A stretch of 20,855 nucleotides of DNA from assembly GCA_002294665.1 (NCBI GenBank), contig DBFQ01000110.1, positions 1 to 20,855 of the forward strand, given 5' to 3'. The notes under the pieces are model-generated. The model saw only the letters and a program-made list of their open reading frames with translations. It had not been told where the DNA came from and made no database searches. The stretch is from Candidatus Aminicenantes bacterium UBA876 (GTDB taxonomy: Bacteria; Acidobacteriota; Aminicenantia; UBA2199). The position numbers were made by a program, and so were the translations under genes. Shown one piece after another: positions 1 through 7,440 of this stretch; the stretch's first letter is position 1; the number at the start of each line of letters is the position of its first letter.

Positions 1-56
1 TCCAACTCTCCAACTTTCCAACCTTCCAACTTTCCAACTTTCCAACTTTCCAACTT
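1..56. repeat. 8-bp tandem repeat, 7 units (TCCAACTT)
   Basis: Seven consecutive octamers of consensus TCCAACTT; unit 1 ends in TC and unit 3 reads TCCAACCT, the other five are identical. A run of T follows, up to the stop codon of the minus-strand transporter gene at 61. The array begins at the window edge, so its true length is unknown. On the minus strand it would be transcribed as GTTGGAAA repeats right after the stop codon. No protein or RNA function can be assigned. Confidence 0.95.
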
Positions 57-60
57 TTTT

Positions 61-954
61 TCAAAAGAACAACATCGCCGATCCCGCCAGGGCGATAATC
101 GTCCCGGTCACTGCGCGCATGGAGATGTGTTCATTGAACAGGTACCGGGAAATGGGCAGCAACAGGACCGGTGAGAGGGACATCAACGTGGACGCGATAC
201 CGATATGCGCGTGGCGGATGGCCACCAGTGAAAGAATCACGCCCAGTACCGGGCCTACCATGGCGCCACTGGTGATATCGACCAGGGCTCGATGGTCGCG
301 CATTTTGCGCATATCGCTTCCCAGGCGCCCCCGCAACAGAAAGTAAGGGGTCAATACCGCCAGGGCGGCAACCACCCGTACCTGGTTGGCGGCAATCGGG
401 GATGCCCCCGCCATCATGCCCAGCTTGGAAAGCAGAAGGCCTCCCGCCTGGCCCGCGGCGCCCCCGATTCCCAGCAAGAGGCCAATGCGGAAGTTCCTCC
501 TGGGCGCTCCGTCGCCGGAGCGGGTGGAGGCAATCACGATGCCGATACCGGCAACAGCGATCAGGATGGCGGACATTTCCCTGGAGTTCAGGCGCTCTCC
601 CAGAAAAATCCGGGCCAGTATCGAGCTGAAGATCGGTGCCAGCAACATCAACAGCATCGACAGGCGCGCGCCGATCAGCACGAAGGCCTCAAAAAGGAAC
701 GCGTCGCCGACCACGTAGCCCACGATACCCGACAACGCCAACCAGGCCGTCGCCTGCCATCCCAGTCCGGACGCCAGCAGGCTTCCGTGGGCAACCAGGT
801 GAATCGGCAGCAGCGCGGCCAGGGCCACCCAGAGGCGCACATGGTTGACCGTTGCGGAGCCCACCCGGCGTCCCGCATGGCTGAAGGCGATGGAATTGTA
901 GGTCCAGCAGACCGCGGTCACCAATGCGGCCAGTTCACCGTAGAGGCTGTTCAT
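61..954 (-). CDS. EamA/DMT-family membrane transporter
   Basis: A 297-residue, strongly hydrophobic protein with about ten predicted membrane segments in two halves, the layout of the drug/metabolite transporter (EamA) superfamily. Family-like features are an N-terminal segment with W and N (around AVCWTYNSIAF), a glycine-rich GYVVGDAFLF stretch near residue 80, and a second half ending in a helix rich in small residues (GTIIALAGSAMLFF). EamA proteins export or import small metabolites such as amino acids, sugars or nucleosides; the substrate cannot be read from sequence. It lies 51 bp downstream of the 88-aa gene, on the same strand, and a perfect palindrome sits between them. No clear Shine-Dalgarno precedes the ATG at 954, so the start is chosen on length and hydropathy. 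The stop abuts the octamer repeat. Confidence 0.85.
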   Translation of the reverse strand: MNSLYGELAALVTAVCWTYNSIAFSHAGRRVGSATVNHVRLWVALAALLPIHLVAHGSLLASGLGWQATAWLALSGIVGYVVGDAFLFEAFVLIGARLSMLLMLLAPIFSSILARIFLGERLNSREMSAILIAVAGIGIVIASTRSGDGAPRRNFRIGLLLGIGGAAGQAGGLLLSKLGMMAGASPIAANQVRVVAALAVLTPYFLLRGRLGSDMRKMRDHRALVDITSGAMVGPVLGVILSLVAIRHAHIGIASTLMSLSPVLLLPISRYLFNEHISMRAVTGTIIALAGSAMLFF

Positions 955-986
955 GGGGTCGTTGGAAAGGGAAAGAAACGGGCGGA

Positions 987-1004
987 ATCTGCGGGCCCGC
1001 AGAT
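987..1004. promoter_or_regulatory. Perfect 18-bp palindrome between two minus-strand genes
   Basis: ATCTGCGGGCCCGCAGAT reads identically on both strands. It starts 2 nt past the stop codon of the 88-aa gene and lies about 32 bp before the transporter start. As RNA it could fold into a 7-bp stem with a GGCC loop; on the minus strand a pyrimidine-rich stretch (TTTCTTTCCCTTTCC) follows. It could be an attenuator or weak terminator, or a dimeric-protein operator. The sequence alone does not decide. Confidence 0.55.
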
Positions 1005-1005
1005 G

Positions 1006-1272
1006 CTATTTGCGGATATGGATATTGACACGGATGCTGTGATGGATCATGTCGATATGCACGATCTCCAGGCGCAGGTTTTCGTTTTGTTCAATCAGTT
1101 TCAGCTTGAGCGTGATCTCCTGGAGTTGCGGGACGGTCAGGAAACCGGGGTAATTCAATTCCGCGCGGATCTCGGCGTAATCACCGCGGTCGAAGTTGTC
1201 GATGCGGTGAACCGGCAGGCCGTGACGTTCGAACGCGGTATAGATGATATCCGGGTCTTGTGTATGTTCCAT
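1006..1272 (-). CDS. Hypothetical protein, 88 aa
   Basis: A small soluble protein that I do not recognise. It has no signal peptide or membrane helix. Its first half is acidic and aromatic (DPDIIYTAFERHG, DNFDRGDYAEIRAEL), and the second half alternates in a beta-like pattern with histidines (IVHIDMIHHSIRVNIHIRK). Support for a real gene comes from a well-formed promoter on the same strand (TTGATT, 17 bp, TATATT at 1287-1315) just upstream of the ATG, and from the large plus-strand ORF opposite it lacking any family resemblance. It probably leads a two-gene transcript with the EamA transporter. Function unknown. Confidence 0.65.
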   Translation of the reverse strand: MEHTQDPDIIYTAFERHGLPVHRIDNFDRGDYAEIRAELNYPGFLTVPQLQEITLKLKLIEQNENLRLEIVHIDMIHHSIRVNIHIRK

Positions 1273-1286
1273 GGTTGATCGCGTCC

Positions 1287-1315
1287 AATATAGCGCAGCC
1301 GGATCGGGAAATCAA
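1287..1315 (-). promoter_or_regulatory. Sigma-70-type promoter for the 88-aa gene/transporter
   Basis: On the minus strand: -35 TTGATT (1315-1310), 17-bp spacer, -10 TATATT (1292-1287). The expected start point is near 1280, about 8 nt before the ATG at 1272, so any leader is very short. It is divergent to the promoter at 1325-1354, and the two -35 boxes lie 9 bp apart. Confidence 0.65.
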
Positions 1316-1324
1316 GGGCAAGGT

Positions 1325-1354
1325 TTGACAGTTCTCAAAGGACTGGAGTACAAT
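1325..1354 (+). promoter_or_regulatory. Sigma-70-type promoter for the S9 peptidase gene
   Basis: A consensus -35 TTGACA (1325-1330), 18-bp spacer and -10 TACAAT (1349-1354). The start point is expected near 1361, giving a leader of about 44 nt that ends in a strong ribosome binding site, GAGGAGG at 1394-1400, ahead of the GTG start at 1405. Confidence 0.75.
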
Positions 1355-1404
1355 TTTTCAACGCCGGGCAAGCCGCCTGCGCCTGGCGATACCGAGGAGG
1401 AAAA

Positions 1405-3444
1405 GTGAAAATCCGAGCAATGCTGATGCTTTTTTGTGGACTGGTGACGGCGCTGGGAGCCGTTGCCGCGGATAGCCACCCATTCACGGTGCATGACCTG
1501 CTGGCCATGGATCGCTTGTCGGGGAATCAGGTTTCGCCGGACGGACAATGGGTGGTGTTTGTTTTGCGTCGCACCGATCTGGACGCCAATCGCGGCCGCA
1601 CGGATTTGTGGTTGATGCGCAGTGACGGCAACGGCCAAAAGCGCCTGACCACTCATCCGGCGGCTGATTTCTCGCCCCTGTGGGCGCCGGACAGCCGTTC
1701 GATTTATTTTCTGTCCACCCGTTCCGGTTCCAGCCAGGTATGGCGGATCTGCCGCGAAGGCGGAGAAGCCGTACAGGTTACGTGGCAGCCGTTGGATGTC
1801 GGCAACCTGGTGCTGTCTCCGGACGGGAAGCAGATCGCGTTTACCATGAGTGTTTTTCCGGGCGCAACGGTTGATCAGACCGTAGCGCGGTTAGAGGCCG
1901 AAAAAGAAAGGAAATCCAGCGGCAGGTTGTTTACCCGCCTTTTTATCCGTCACTGGGATACCTGGATGGACGGCAGGCGTTCCCACCTTTTTGTGATGCC
2001 CGCAAGCGGCGGTACAGCCGTCGATGTAATGAAAGCGATGGATGCGGATACGCCCACGCAACCCTTTGGCGGGGCCGAAGAGATCAGTTTCGCTCCCGAC
2101 GGCAAAGAGATCCTGTTTACCGCTTCGGCGGCCGGCGGGGAGGAAGCCTGGTCGACCAATTTTGATATTTTCGCCGCGCCGGTCGATGCTTCGCAGCCGC
2201 CGCGCAACCTTACCGCCGGCAACAAGGCCTGGGATACGGCACCGGTTTTTTCTCCGGACGGCAAAACCCTGGCCTGGCTGGCCATGAAGCGGCCGGGGTT
2301 TGAAGCCGACCGGTACCGCGTGATGCTGCGGGGTTGGCCCGATGGGGAAGTCCGCGTGCTGACTGAAGCCTGGGATCGTTCCCCGGGTGCGGTTGCCTGG
2401 GATCCGGACGGACGCAGGATCTGGGCCACTGCGGCCAATTTCGGCCAGAATTCACTATTTGCCGTGGATGCGCGTTCCGGAAACGCCGTCACGGTAGTTA
2501 AAGAAGGAAGCGTGCGCGGGTTTGGCTTTGCAGGCAAGCGGCTGATCTTTGCCATGGACCGACTGGATTCACCGGCCGAGTTGTATGCCGTGGACCGTCG
2601 CGGCGGAGTTCCCAAAGCGCTGACGCGCATCAACGCCGCAAAAACGGCTGTGGCCCGCATGGGGGAATACGAGCAATTCAGTTTTCCCGGTTGGAACAAT
2701 GAAACGGTATACGGTTACGTGGTCAAGCCCGCGGATTTTGATCCCCGGGGAAAGTACCCGGTGGCCTTTCTGATTCACGGCGGTCCCCAGGGATCTTTCG
2801 GCAATGATTTCCATTACCGCTGGAACCCCCAGGTGTACGCCGGAGCCGGATACGCCGCGGTGATGGTGGATTTTCATGGTTCCGTCGGGTATGGACAGGC
2901 CTTTACGGATTCAATCACCGGCGACTGGGGAGGAAAACCCCTGGAGGATCTGCAGAAAGGGCTGGCTTACGCGCTGCGGCAATATCCCTGGCTGGATGGC
3001 GAGCGTGTGGGTGCTTTGGGAGCCTCGTACGGTGGATACATGATCAACTGGATCGCCGGCAACTGGCCGGATCGTTTCCGTTGCCTGATCAATCATGACG
3101 GCAACCTGGACGAGCGCCTGGCCTACTATGACACCGAAGAGCTGTGGTTCCCCGAATGGGAGCACGGCGGGGTGCCCTGGGAAAATCCCGAAGGTTATGA
3201 AAAACACAACCCGGTCAATTTTATCCACAACTGGAAAACCCCCATGCTGGTGATCCATGGCGCTCTTGATTTCCGGGTGGTCGAGACCCAGGGGTTCTCG
3301 ACCTTCACCGCGCTGCAGCGCAAGGGCATTCCCAGCCAATTGCTGTATTTCCCGGATGAAAACCATTGGGTCCTCCAGCCCCACAACAGTATCCTCTGGC
3401 ATGATACGGTGCTGGGCTGGATGGATCGCTGGTTGAAGAAATAA
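1405..3444 (+). CDS. Secreted S9-family peptidase, DPP5-like dipeptidyl-peptidase
   Basis: A 679-residue protein with a signal peptide (residues 1 to about 22, cleavage near AVAA/DSHP), an N-terminal WD40/TolB-like beta-propeller (about 25-410, repeated SPDGK/SPDG blades) and a C-terminal alpha/beta-hydrolase domain (about 430-679). The catalytic triad is visible: Ser541 in GASYGGY, Asp622 in HGALDFRV and His654 in DENHW. Length and the block [13 protein letters not shown] resemble bacterial dipeptidyl-peptidase 5 proteins, which remove N-terminal dipeptides from oligopeptides in the periplasm; this subgroup is inferred, the S9 family is clear. The GTG start is fixed by GAGGAGG 4 nt upstream. 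Threonine synthase follows after 10 bp, so the two are probably co-transcribed. Likely role: peptide scavenging. Confidence 0.93.
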   Translation: MKIRAMLMLFCGLVTALGAVAADSHPFTVHDLLAMDRLSGNQVSPDGQWVVFVLRRTDLDANRGRTDLWLMRSDGNGQKRLTTHPAADFSPLWAPDSRSIYFLSTRSGSSQVWRICREGGEAVQVTWQPLDVGNLVLSPDGKQIAFTMSVFPGATVDQTVARLEAEKERKSSGRLFTRLFIRHWDTWMDGRRSHLFVMPASGGTAVDVMKAMDADTPTQPFGGAEEISFAPDGKEILFTASAAGGEEAWSTNFDIFAAPVDASQPPRNLTAGNKAWDTAPVFSPDGKTLAWLAMKRPGFEADRYRVMLRGWPDGEVRVLTEAWDRSPGAVAWDPDGRRIWATAANFGQNSLFAVDARSGNAVTVVKEGSVRGFGFAGKRLIFAMDRLDSPAELYAVDRRGGVPKALTRINAAKTAVARMGEYEQFSFPGWNNETVYGYVVKPADFDPRGKYPVAFLIHGGPQGSFGNDFHYRWNPQVYAGAGYAAVMVDFHGSVGYGQAFTDSITGDWGGKPLEDLQKGLAYALRQYPWLDGERVGALGASYGGYMINWIAGNWPDRFRCLINHDGNLDERLAYYDTEELWFPEWEHGGVPWENPEGYEKHNPVNFIHNWKTPMLVIHGALDFRVVETQGFSTFTALQRKGIPSQLLYFPDENHWVLQPHNSILWHDTVLGWMDRWLKK

Positions 3445-3454
3445 CGCGAATGGA

Positions 3455-4549
3455 ATGACCGGCCGCCTGATCTGTCGGGGCTGCGGTAGGGATTACCCCC
3501 TTACCGCGCCCCGCTGGGCCTGTGATTGCGGCGGGCTGCTTGAAGTCGATTGGCGCTTGCGCCTGAGACCGGGCATCTTTTCTGATTCACCGCTTTCCCT
3601 GTGGCGGTATCGCATTGCCCTTCCCCTCGATGCGGCGGTGGTCCCGGTCACTCTGGGCGAAGGTATGACGCCCATGGTGGAAATGAGATCTCCCGGTGCG
3701 AGGCGCGTCTGGGTCAAGATGGACCATCTGCAGCCCACCGGCTCTTTCAAGGATCGAGGCGCCGCGGTGATGATCAGCCGCCTGCGCGCCCTCGGAGTCC
3801 AATCCGTAGTGGAAGATTCATCGGGGAACGCCGGCGCCGCGGTGGCGGCCTATTGCGCCCGTGGCGGCCTGGAGTGCACCGTTTACGTTCCCGCTTCAGC
3901 CCCGCAGGCGAAGATCGCGCAGATCAAAGCCTATGGCGCTCATGTCGTCAGCGTTGCCGGTTCCAGGGAAGCCGCCGCGCGGGCCGTGAGGAAAGCGGCT
4001 GAAAAAACTTACTATGCCGGTCATAGCGTCGATCCCTTCTTTGTCCAGGGAACCAAGACGGTTGCCTACGAAATCGCCGAGCAACTGGGCTGGCGGGCGC
4101 CACGACGCGTAGTCGTACCCCTGGGGAACGGAACCCTGTTTCTGGGGTTGACCCTCGGTTTCACGGAACTGTTTGTAAATCGACTGGTAGCAGGCATGCC
4201 GCGGATTGTCGCTTTCCAGTCACAAGCGTGCAATCCGCTGTGCCGGGCCTTCAGGCGAAACGCCGCGGATGTGGCCGGGATTCGTTGCCGTGAATCGATT
4301 GCGGACGGAATCGCCGTGGCCCGGCCTGTCCAGGCACAGCGGATCCTTGCCGCCGCCGCGGGAGTCGATGCAGCCATTATGGACGTTTCTGAAAGCGCGA
4401 TTCATGGGGCCTGGGAAAAATGGGCGGCCCTCGGCCTGAGCGTGGAACCGACCGCAGCCGTGGCGCTGGCGGGTTTGGATCAACTGGAAAACGTGGATGA
4501 TACCGTGGTGGTGGTCACCGGGCACGGGTTGAAACGGTCCCGGGTATAA
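3455..4549 (+). CDS. thrC: Threonine synthase (PLP-dependent)
   Basis: A 364-residue fold-type II PLP enzyme. An N-terminal zinc-ribbon-like segment holds Cys7, Cys10, Cys23 and Cys25, typical of one threonine-synthase branch. The PLP lysine is Lys99 in TGSFKDRGA, followed by SSGNAGAAVAAY (PLP-phosphate/substrate loop), a second phosphate-binding region VPLGNGTLF near residue 225, and the C-terminal TGHGLK motif. It converts O-phosphohomoserine to threonine in the cytosol, the last step of threonine synthesis. No other thr gene is nearby. No good Shine-Dalgarno precedes the ATG, consistent with coupling to the peptidase gene 10 bp upstream. The gene converges on the Lpt gene with a 6-bp gap and no visible terminator. 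A related PLP lyase of other specificity is possible but less likely. Confidence 0.85.
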   Translation: MTGRLICRGCGRDYPLTAPRWACDCGGLLEVDWRLRLRPGIFSDSPLSLWRYRIALPLDAAVVPVTLGEGMTPMVEMRSPGARRVWVKMDHLQPTGSFKDRGAAVMISRLRALGVQSVVEDSSGNAGAAVAAYCARGGLECTVYVPASAPQAKIAQIKAYGAHVVSVAGSREAAARAVRKAAEKTYYAGHSVDPFFVQGTKTVAYEIAEQLGWRAPRRVVVPLGNGTLFLGLTLGFTELFVNRLVAGMPRIVAFQSQACNPLCRAFRRNAADVAGIRCRESIADGIAVARPVQAQRILAAAAGVDAAIMDVSESAIHGAWEKWAALGLSVEPTAAVALAGLDQLENVDDTVVVVTGHGLKRSRV

Positions 4550-4555
4550 ACCCGC

Positions 4556-6400
4556 TTACTGCTCCAGCACCGTGGATGTGCGCTGATCACCCCGTGATTG
4601 GATGCGGATGTTGTCGGTTTCCAGGTCCATTTCCAGGCTTTCCCCTTCCGCCTTGCCCCCGCCTTTTTTTTCCAGGACGGCTTTTCCGGAAAAACGCATA
4701 CTGCGCCGGAGGAAATCCCACCATACCCGTTCGGATCCGCCCGATATATCGCCTTTTTCAAAACGGATCGCGCCTTCGGCGGAGATGGTTCCAAGTTTGC
4801 GGTCGTCCAGAAACGAGAGGATCAGCGCTTCGGCGTTGAGGCGGGTTTCAGCTGATTGCATCCCACCCTTTCCCTTGATGACCAGCGTCTTTTTTCCCGG
4901 GTCAAAGATCAGCGTGTCTCCCCAGGCGGACAATTGTTCGTCCTGGGACTGGAACGCGAGTTTCACATTTTTGCTTGCGGTCAGGCTTTTGCCGGCTTGC
5001 ATGTTCAGGGTTTCCGCGCTCAGGCGCGTGTTGTCCTGGATGAGTTGCACGTTTCCGGAAAATTGGGTGGTGTCGTTTTCATCCATCAGCAGCATTTTCT
5101 CGGAGCGAATGAAAAAAGGATTCTCCGAGAAAGGCGGCTGGGCGTTGCGGGGATGGAAGGTCGCGCGCACGCCTTTTTCACCGCGCAGCCATTTTTTTTC
5201 GCTATGCATGGAGAAAATCGGGGCGTGGAAGACGTCTTTATCACGGATCACGCGACTCTGTTCCGCCTTTACGCGGATCAGGCTACGAGGAGCGTCGAAT
5301 TCAATCGTGTCTCCGCGACAGGAGAAATCTTTACCACGCAGTTCCGCGTTGCCATTGCCGCTCCACTGCGCCAGTTCGCCGTCGCGAAACGCAAAGTCCA
5401 TGCGGCCGGCGGTGGCGGAAAATTCCGTGCCGTTGGCGTGGTGGACATCCGCGGAAAACGGAATACGGACCTGCTTCAGAGAATCGCCTCCGGGGGTGAA
5501 TTCGATTTCGATCAATTCTGAACGGATGCGTGTATGGCGTTCCTGCTGGAGCAGATGCACAATGACCTGATGGACAAGGTTCAGGGACTTGAGGTCGCCG
5601 TTCTCGTCATGCTCGCCCGTGAGGATATCACAGCGGATGTCCCGCATGACTGCGGGGTCCGTGCCGTTTTCCATGTGCAGATGAGCCTTGCCCTGGCAGC
5701 GGGTCTGCTGCACGCGCTTGATTTTTTCATCAAAAACGAGCGAAATCCAAGCCCCGCTCAAGAGAGAATCGGGACCCTGGATGGCGGCGCGTTTTTCCAG
5801 TATCAGTTTGCGCTCTTTTTTGGAAAACCAGAGGGTGTCGGCCTGGAAACGGTACTTTTTCCCCTGCCTGAGGTGGATGCCCTTGACATTGAAGAGCTTG
5901 ATCATATTGTGCTTCATCAGGTAGGTCATGCCTGCGGCCGCGGTGCCCTCAAGGTCATGCAGCGAAAATGTCACGGGCTTTTCGGAGCGCAGCACGGCTC
6001 GATCCTTGAGAAAAAATTCTTCGGCTTTCAGGGAAAAACGCTCTGAATAGATACGGGCGTTCCTGCGCACGCGGAAGTTATGGTAGTTGTTTTCAACATA
6101 ACCTTCTTCGCCTTCGACTCGGATATCATCGGAAATTTCGCCCTGGCTGAGTACGCGAAAACGGATACGATTCATGTGGATGCGGTCTTTTTCGCCTCGG
6201 CGCGAACTGGCACTTCTCAATTCGATGATGGGGTGGTTTTCATTGTCGAAGATGGTCTGCTGCATGCCCATGCCGTCCGCCGTGAAATCCGGGGGCATGG
6301 GATCCGGTTCACGTTTTTTCAGTCCCTGGACCACCAGTACAATGGTGACGATCAGGGCGATGGCCATGATCACCTGAATCAATCTGCGCGTCCGGTTCAT
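4556..6400 (-). CDS. lptC: LptC/LptA-like LPS-transport protein, 614 aa
   Basis: Starts with a positively charged N-terminus and a membrane anchor (residues 7-27), then a long beta-rich periplasmic part. The first part (about 40-200) resembles LptC. The C-terminal part carries OstA/LptA-like repeats (FSGNVQLIQ at 445-455, then GTISAEGAIRF and MRFSGKAVLEKK). LptC normally has about 190 residues and LptA about 185; this chain is longer than both together, so it may supply LptC and several LptA-type modules of the beta-jellyroll bridge that carries LPS from the inner to the outer membrane. The ATG at 6400 is chosen because it overlaps the upstream stop as ATGA and is followed at once by the anchor; the frame stays open to 6541, but that stretch lies inside the SGNH gene. 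Third gene of the MBOAT operon. The LptC/OstA assignment is from pattern recognition. Confidence 0.7.
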   Translation of the reverse strand: MNRTRRLIQVIMAIALIVTIVLVVQGLKKREPDPMPPDFTADGMGMQQTIFDNENHPIIELRSASSRRGEKDRIHMNRIRFRVLSQGEISDDIRVEGEEGYVENNYHNFRVRRNARIYSERFSLKAEEFFLKDRAVLRSEKPVTFSLHDLEGTAAAGMTYLMKHNMIKLFNVKGIHLRQGKKYRFQADTLWFSKKERKLILEKRAAIQGPDSLLSGAWISLVFDEKIKRVQQTRCQGKAHLHMENGTDPAVMRDIRCDILTGEHDENGDLKSLNLVHQVIVHLLQQERHTRIRSELIEIEFTPGGDSLKQVRIPFSADVHHANGTEFSATAGRMDFAFRDGELAQWSGNGNAELRGKDFSCRGDTIEFDAPRSLIRVKAEQSRVIRDKDVFHAPIFSMHSEKKWLRGEKGVRATFHPRNAQPPFSENPFFIRSEKMLLMDENDTTQFSGNVQLIQDNTRLSAETLNMQAGKSLTASKNVKLAFQSQDEQLSAWGDTLIFDPGKKTLVIKGKGGMQSAETRLNAEALILSFLDDRKLGTISAEGAIRFEKGDISGGSERVWWDFLRRSMRFSGKAVLEKKGGGKAEGESLEMDLETDNIRIQSRGDQRTSTVLEQ

Positions 6401-7440
6401 GGTTGATTCCGGTCCCCGGTGTGTTCTTCCGGGGAGGAGGCGCGATTGCGTTGATTGTAGAAAGGGCGCAGTGTCTTTATCAGGATGCGGTTGAATTTTT
6501 TGGCACCCGAGCGGGACATGTGACAATTGGTTCGTCCCCAACCGCCGTTGATAAAGTATTTTTCATTCTCGAGGGGGAACACTTCCGGGGTGTCCAGCAT
6601 AAGAATATGCACGTTCCGCAGTCCTTTTTGCAGGTGGCGCAAATCCCGTAGCATGGCGCTGCGGTTGAAGTTGGTGCGATATGTTCCCAAATGGTTGGGG
6701 ATCAGAACCAGGAATGTGGTGACGCCGTCGCGATCGAGTTCACTCAGCAACAATCGCAGATATTCACCTTCTTTACCGGGGAAGCGCGGATAGTTCTGTT
6801 TCCAGTAGTGCCTCGTCCTTTCTGTAATCACGACCCCAGGCTTGTGCAGCGATCCGGCGTATTTCTGCAGTTCGATGAAATCCTTGATTTCATGCTGGTT
6901 TCCGGGTGACAGGCGCCTGCTCCAATCCTGGATCACGGCTTCTATAAATTCTTCAACCTTCCGCTTGTTTTTCAGTAGCAGGGAGATGGCGGGGAACCAG
7001 GCAAACGATTCATGCAGTTTCCCCAGTCGCGCCAGCCAGCGTTTGTTTGAATGGCTGTTGAAAATGAAATAATCGATGCCGTAGATGACGAAATCGGGAA
7101 CCCCGGCATGCGCTTTGAAAAACTTGTAGAAATAGTAGTTGTACTTGGGATTCTTCCCGAACTGGGCTTCCTTGTACGCGTTCTCATTGAGAAGGGTACG
7201 AAAGTAAATGGGGTGGATGGCTTCGTAGGTGCGGGATGTTCCCAGGATCAATGTGTTGAATTCTTTCTCCGCCACATACTCTGCGAACCGGGCCTTGAAA
7301 TCCTGCTCACCGTAAAAAGCTGATTCCAGTCGCGTAATGAGATAATGGCCGCCGCGGTCGAACAGAAAAAACGCAGCCAGGAAGGTCAGTAAAACCGCGA
7401 TCGTCCCGGTAATTTTAGAACTGGAAGTAGATGAATTCAT
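6397..7440 (-). CDS. Membrane-anchored SGNH/DltD-like protein, partner of MBOAT
   Basis: A 347-residue protein with one N-terminal membrane helix (about 11-28) and an extracytoplasmic domain. The segment TLILGTSRTYEAIHP contains Ser69 in a GxSR context like the block-I serine of SGNH hydrolases and DltD-type proteins. The C-terminal NCHMSRSGA motif resembles the final catalytic block, with His307, but the usual acidic partner is replaced (Thr304/Asn305). It overlaps the MBOAT gene by 26 bp and the Lpt gene by 4 bp (ATGA), so all three should be translated together. MBOAT plus SGNH pairs (AlgI with AlgJ/X, DltB with DltD) move acyl groups from the cytoplasm to surface polymers; that role is inferred here. 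The target polymer is unknown. No dltA or dltC is present. Confidence 0.65.
   Translation of the reverse strand: MNSSTSSSKITGTIAVLLTFLAAFFLFDRGGHYLITRLESAFYGEQDFKARFAEYVAEKEFNTLILGTSRTYEAIHPIYFRTLLNENAYKEAQFGKNPKYNYYFYKFFKAHAGVPDFVIYGIDYFIFNSHSNKRWLARLGKLHESFAWFPAISLLLKNKRKVEEFIEAVIQDWSRRLSPGNQHEIKDFIELQKYAGSLHKPGVVITERTRHYWKQNYPRFPGKEGEYLRLLLSELDRDGVTTFLVLIPNHLGTYRTNFNRSAMLRDLRHLQKGLRNVHILMLDTPEVFPLENEKYFINGGWGRTNCHMSRSGAKKFNRILIKTLRPFYNQRNRASSPEEHTGDRNQP

Noticed and set aside
1..56. CRISPR array
   Set aside because: The repeat unit is only 8 bp with no spacers and no cas genes.
292..1278. 328-aa plus-strand ORF opposite the transporter and the 88-aa gene
   Set aside because: Gln/Gly/His-rich composition typical of an antisense frame; the minus-strand transporter is a clear family member.
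4602..5570. 322-aa plus-strand ORF opposite the Lpt gene
   Set aside because: Serine/arginine-rich shadow of the real gene with no domain resemblance.
6401..6541. 47-residue extension of the Lpt protein
   Set aside because: It lies wholly inside the SGNH gene; the ATGA overlap at 6400 and the membrane anchor right after it give a better start.
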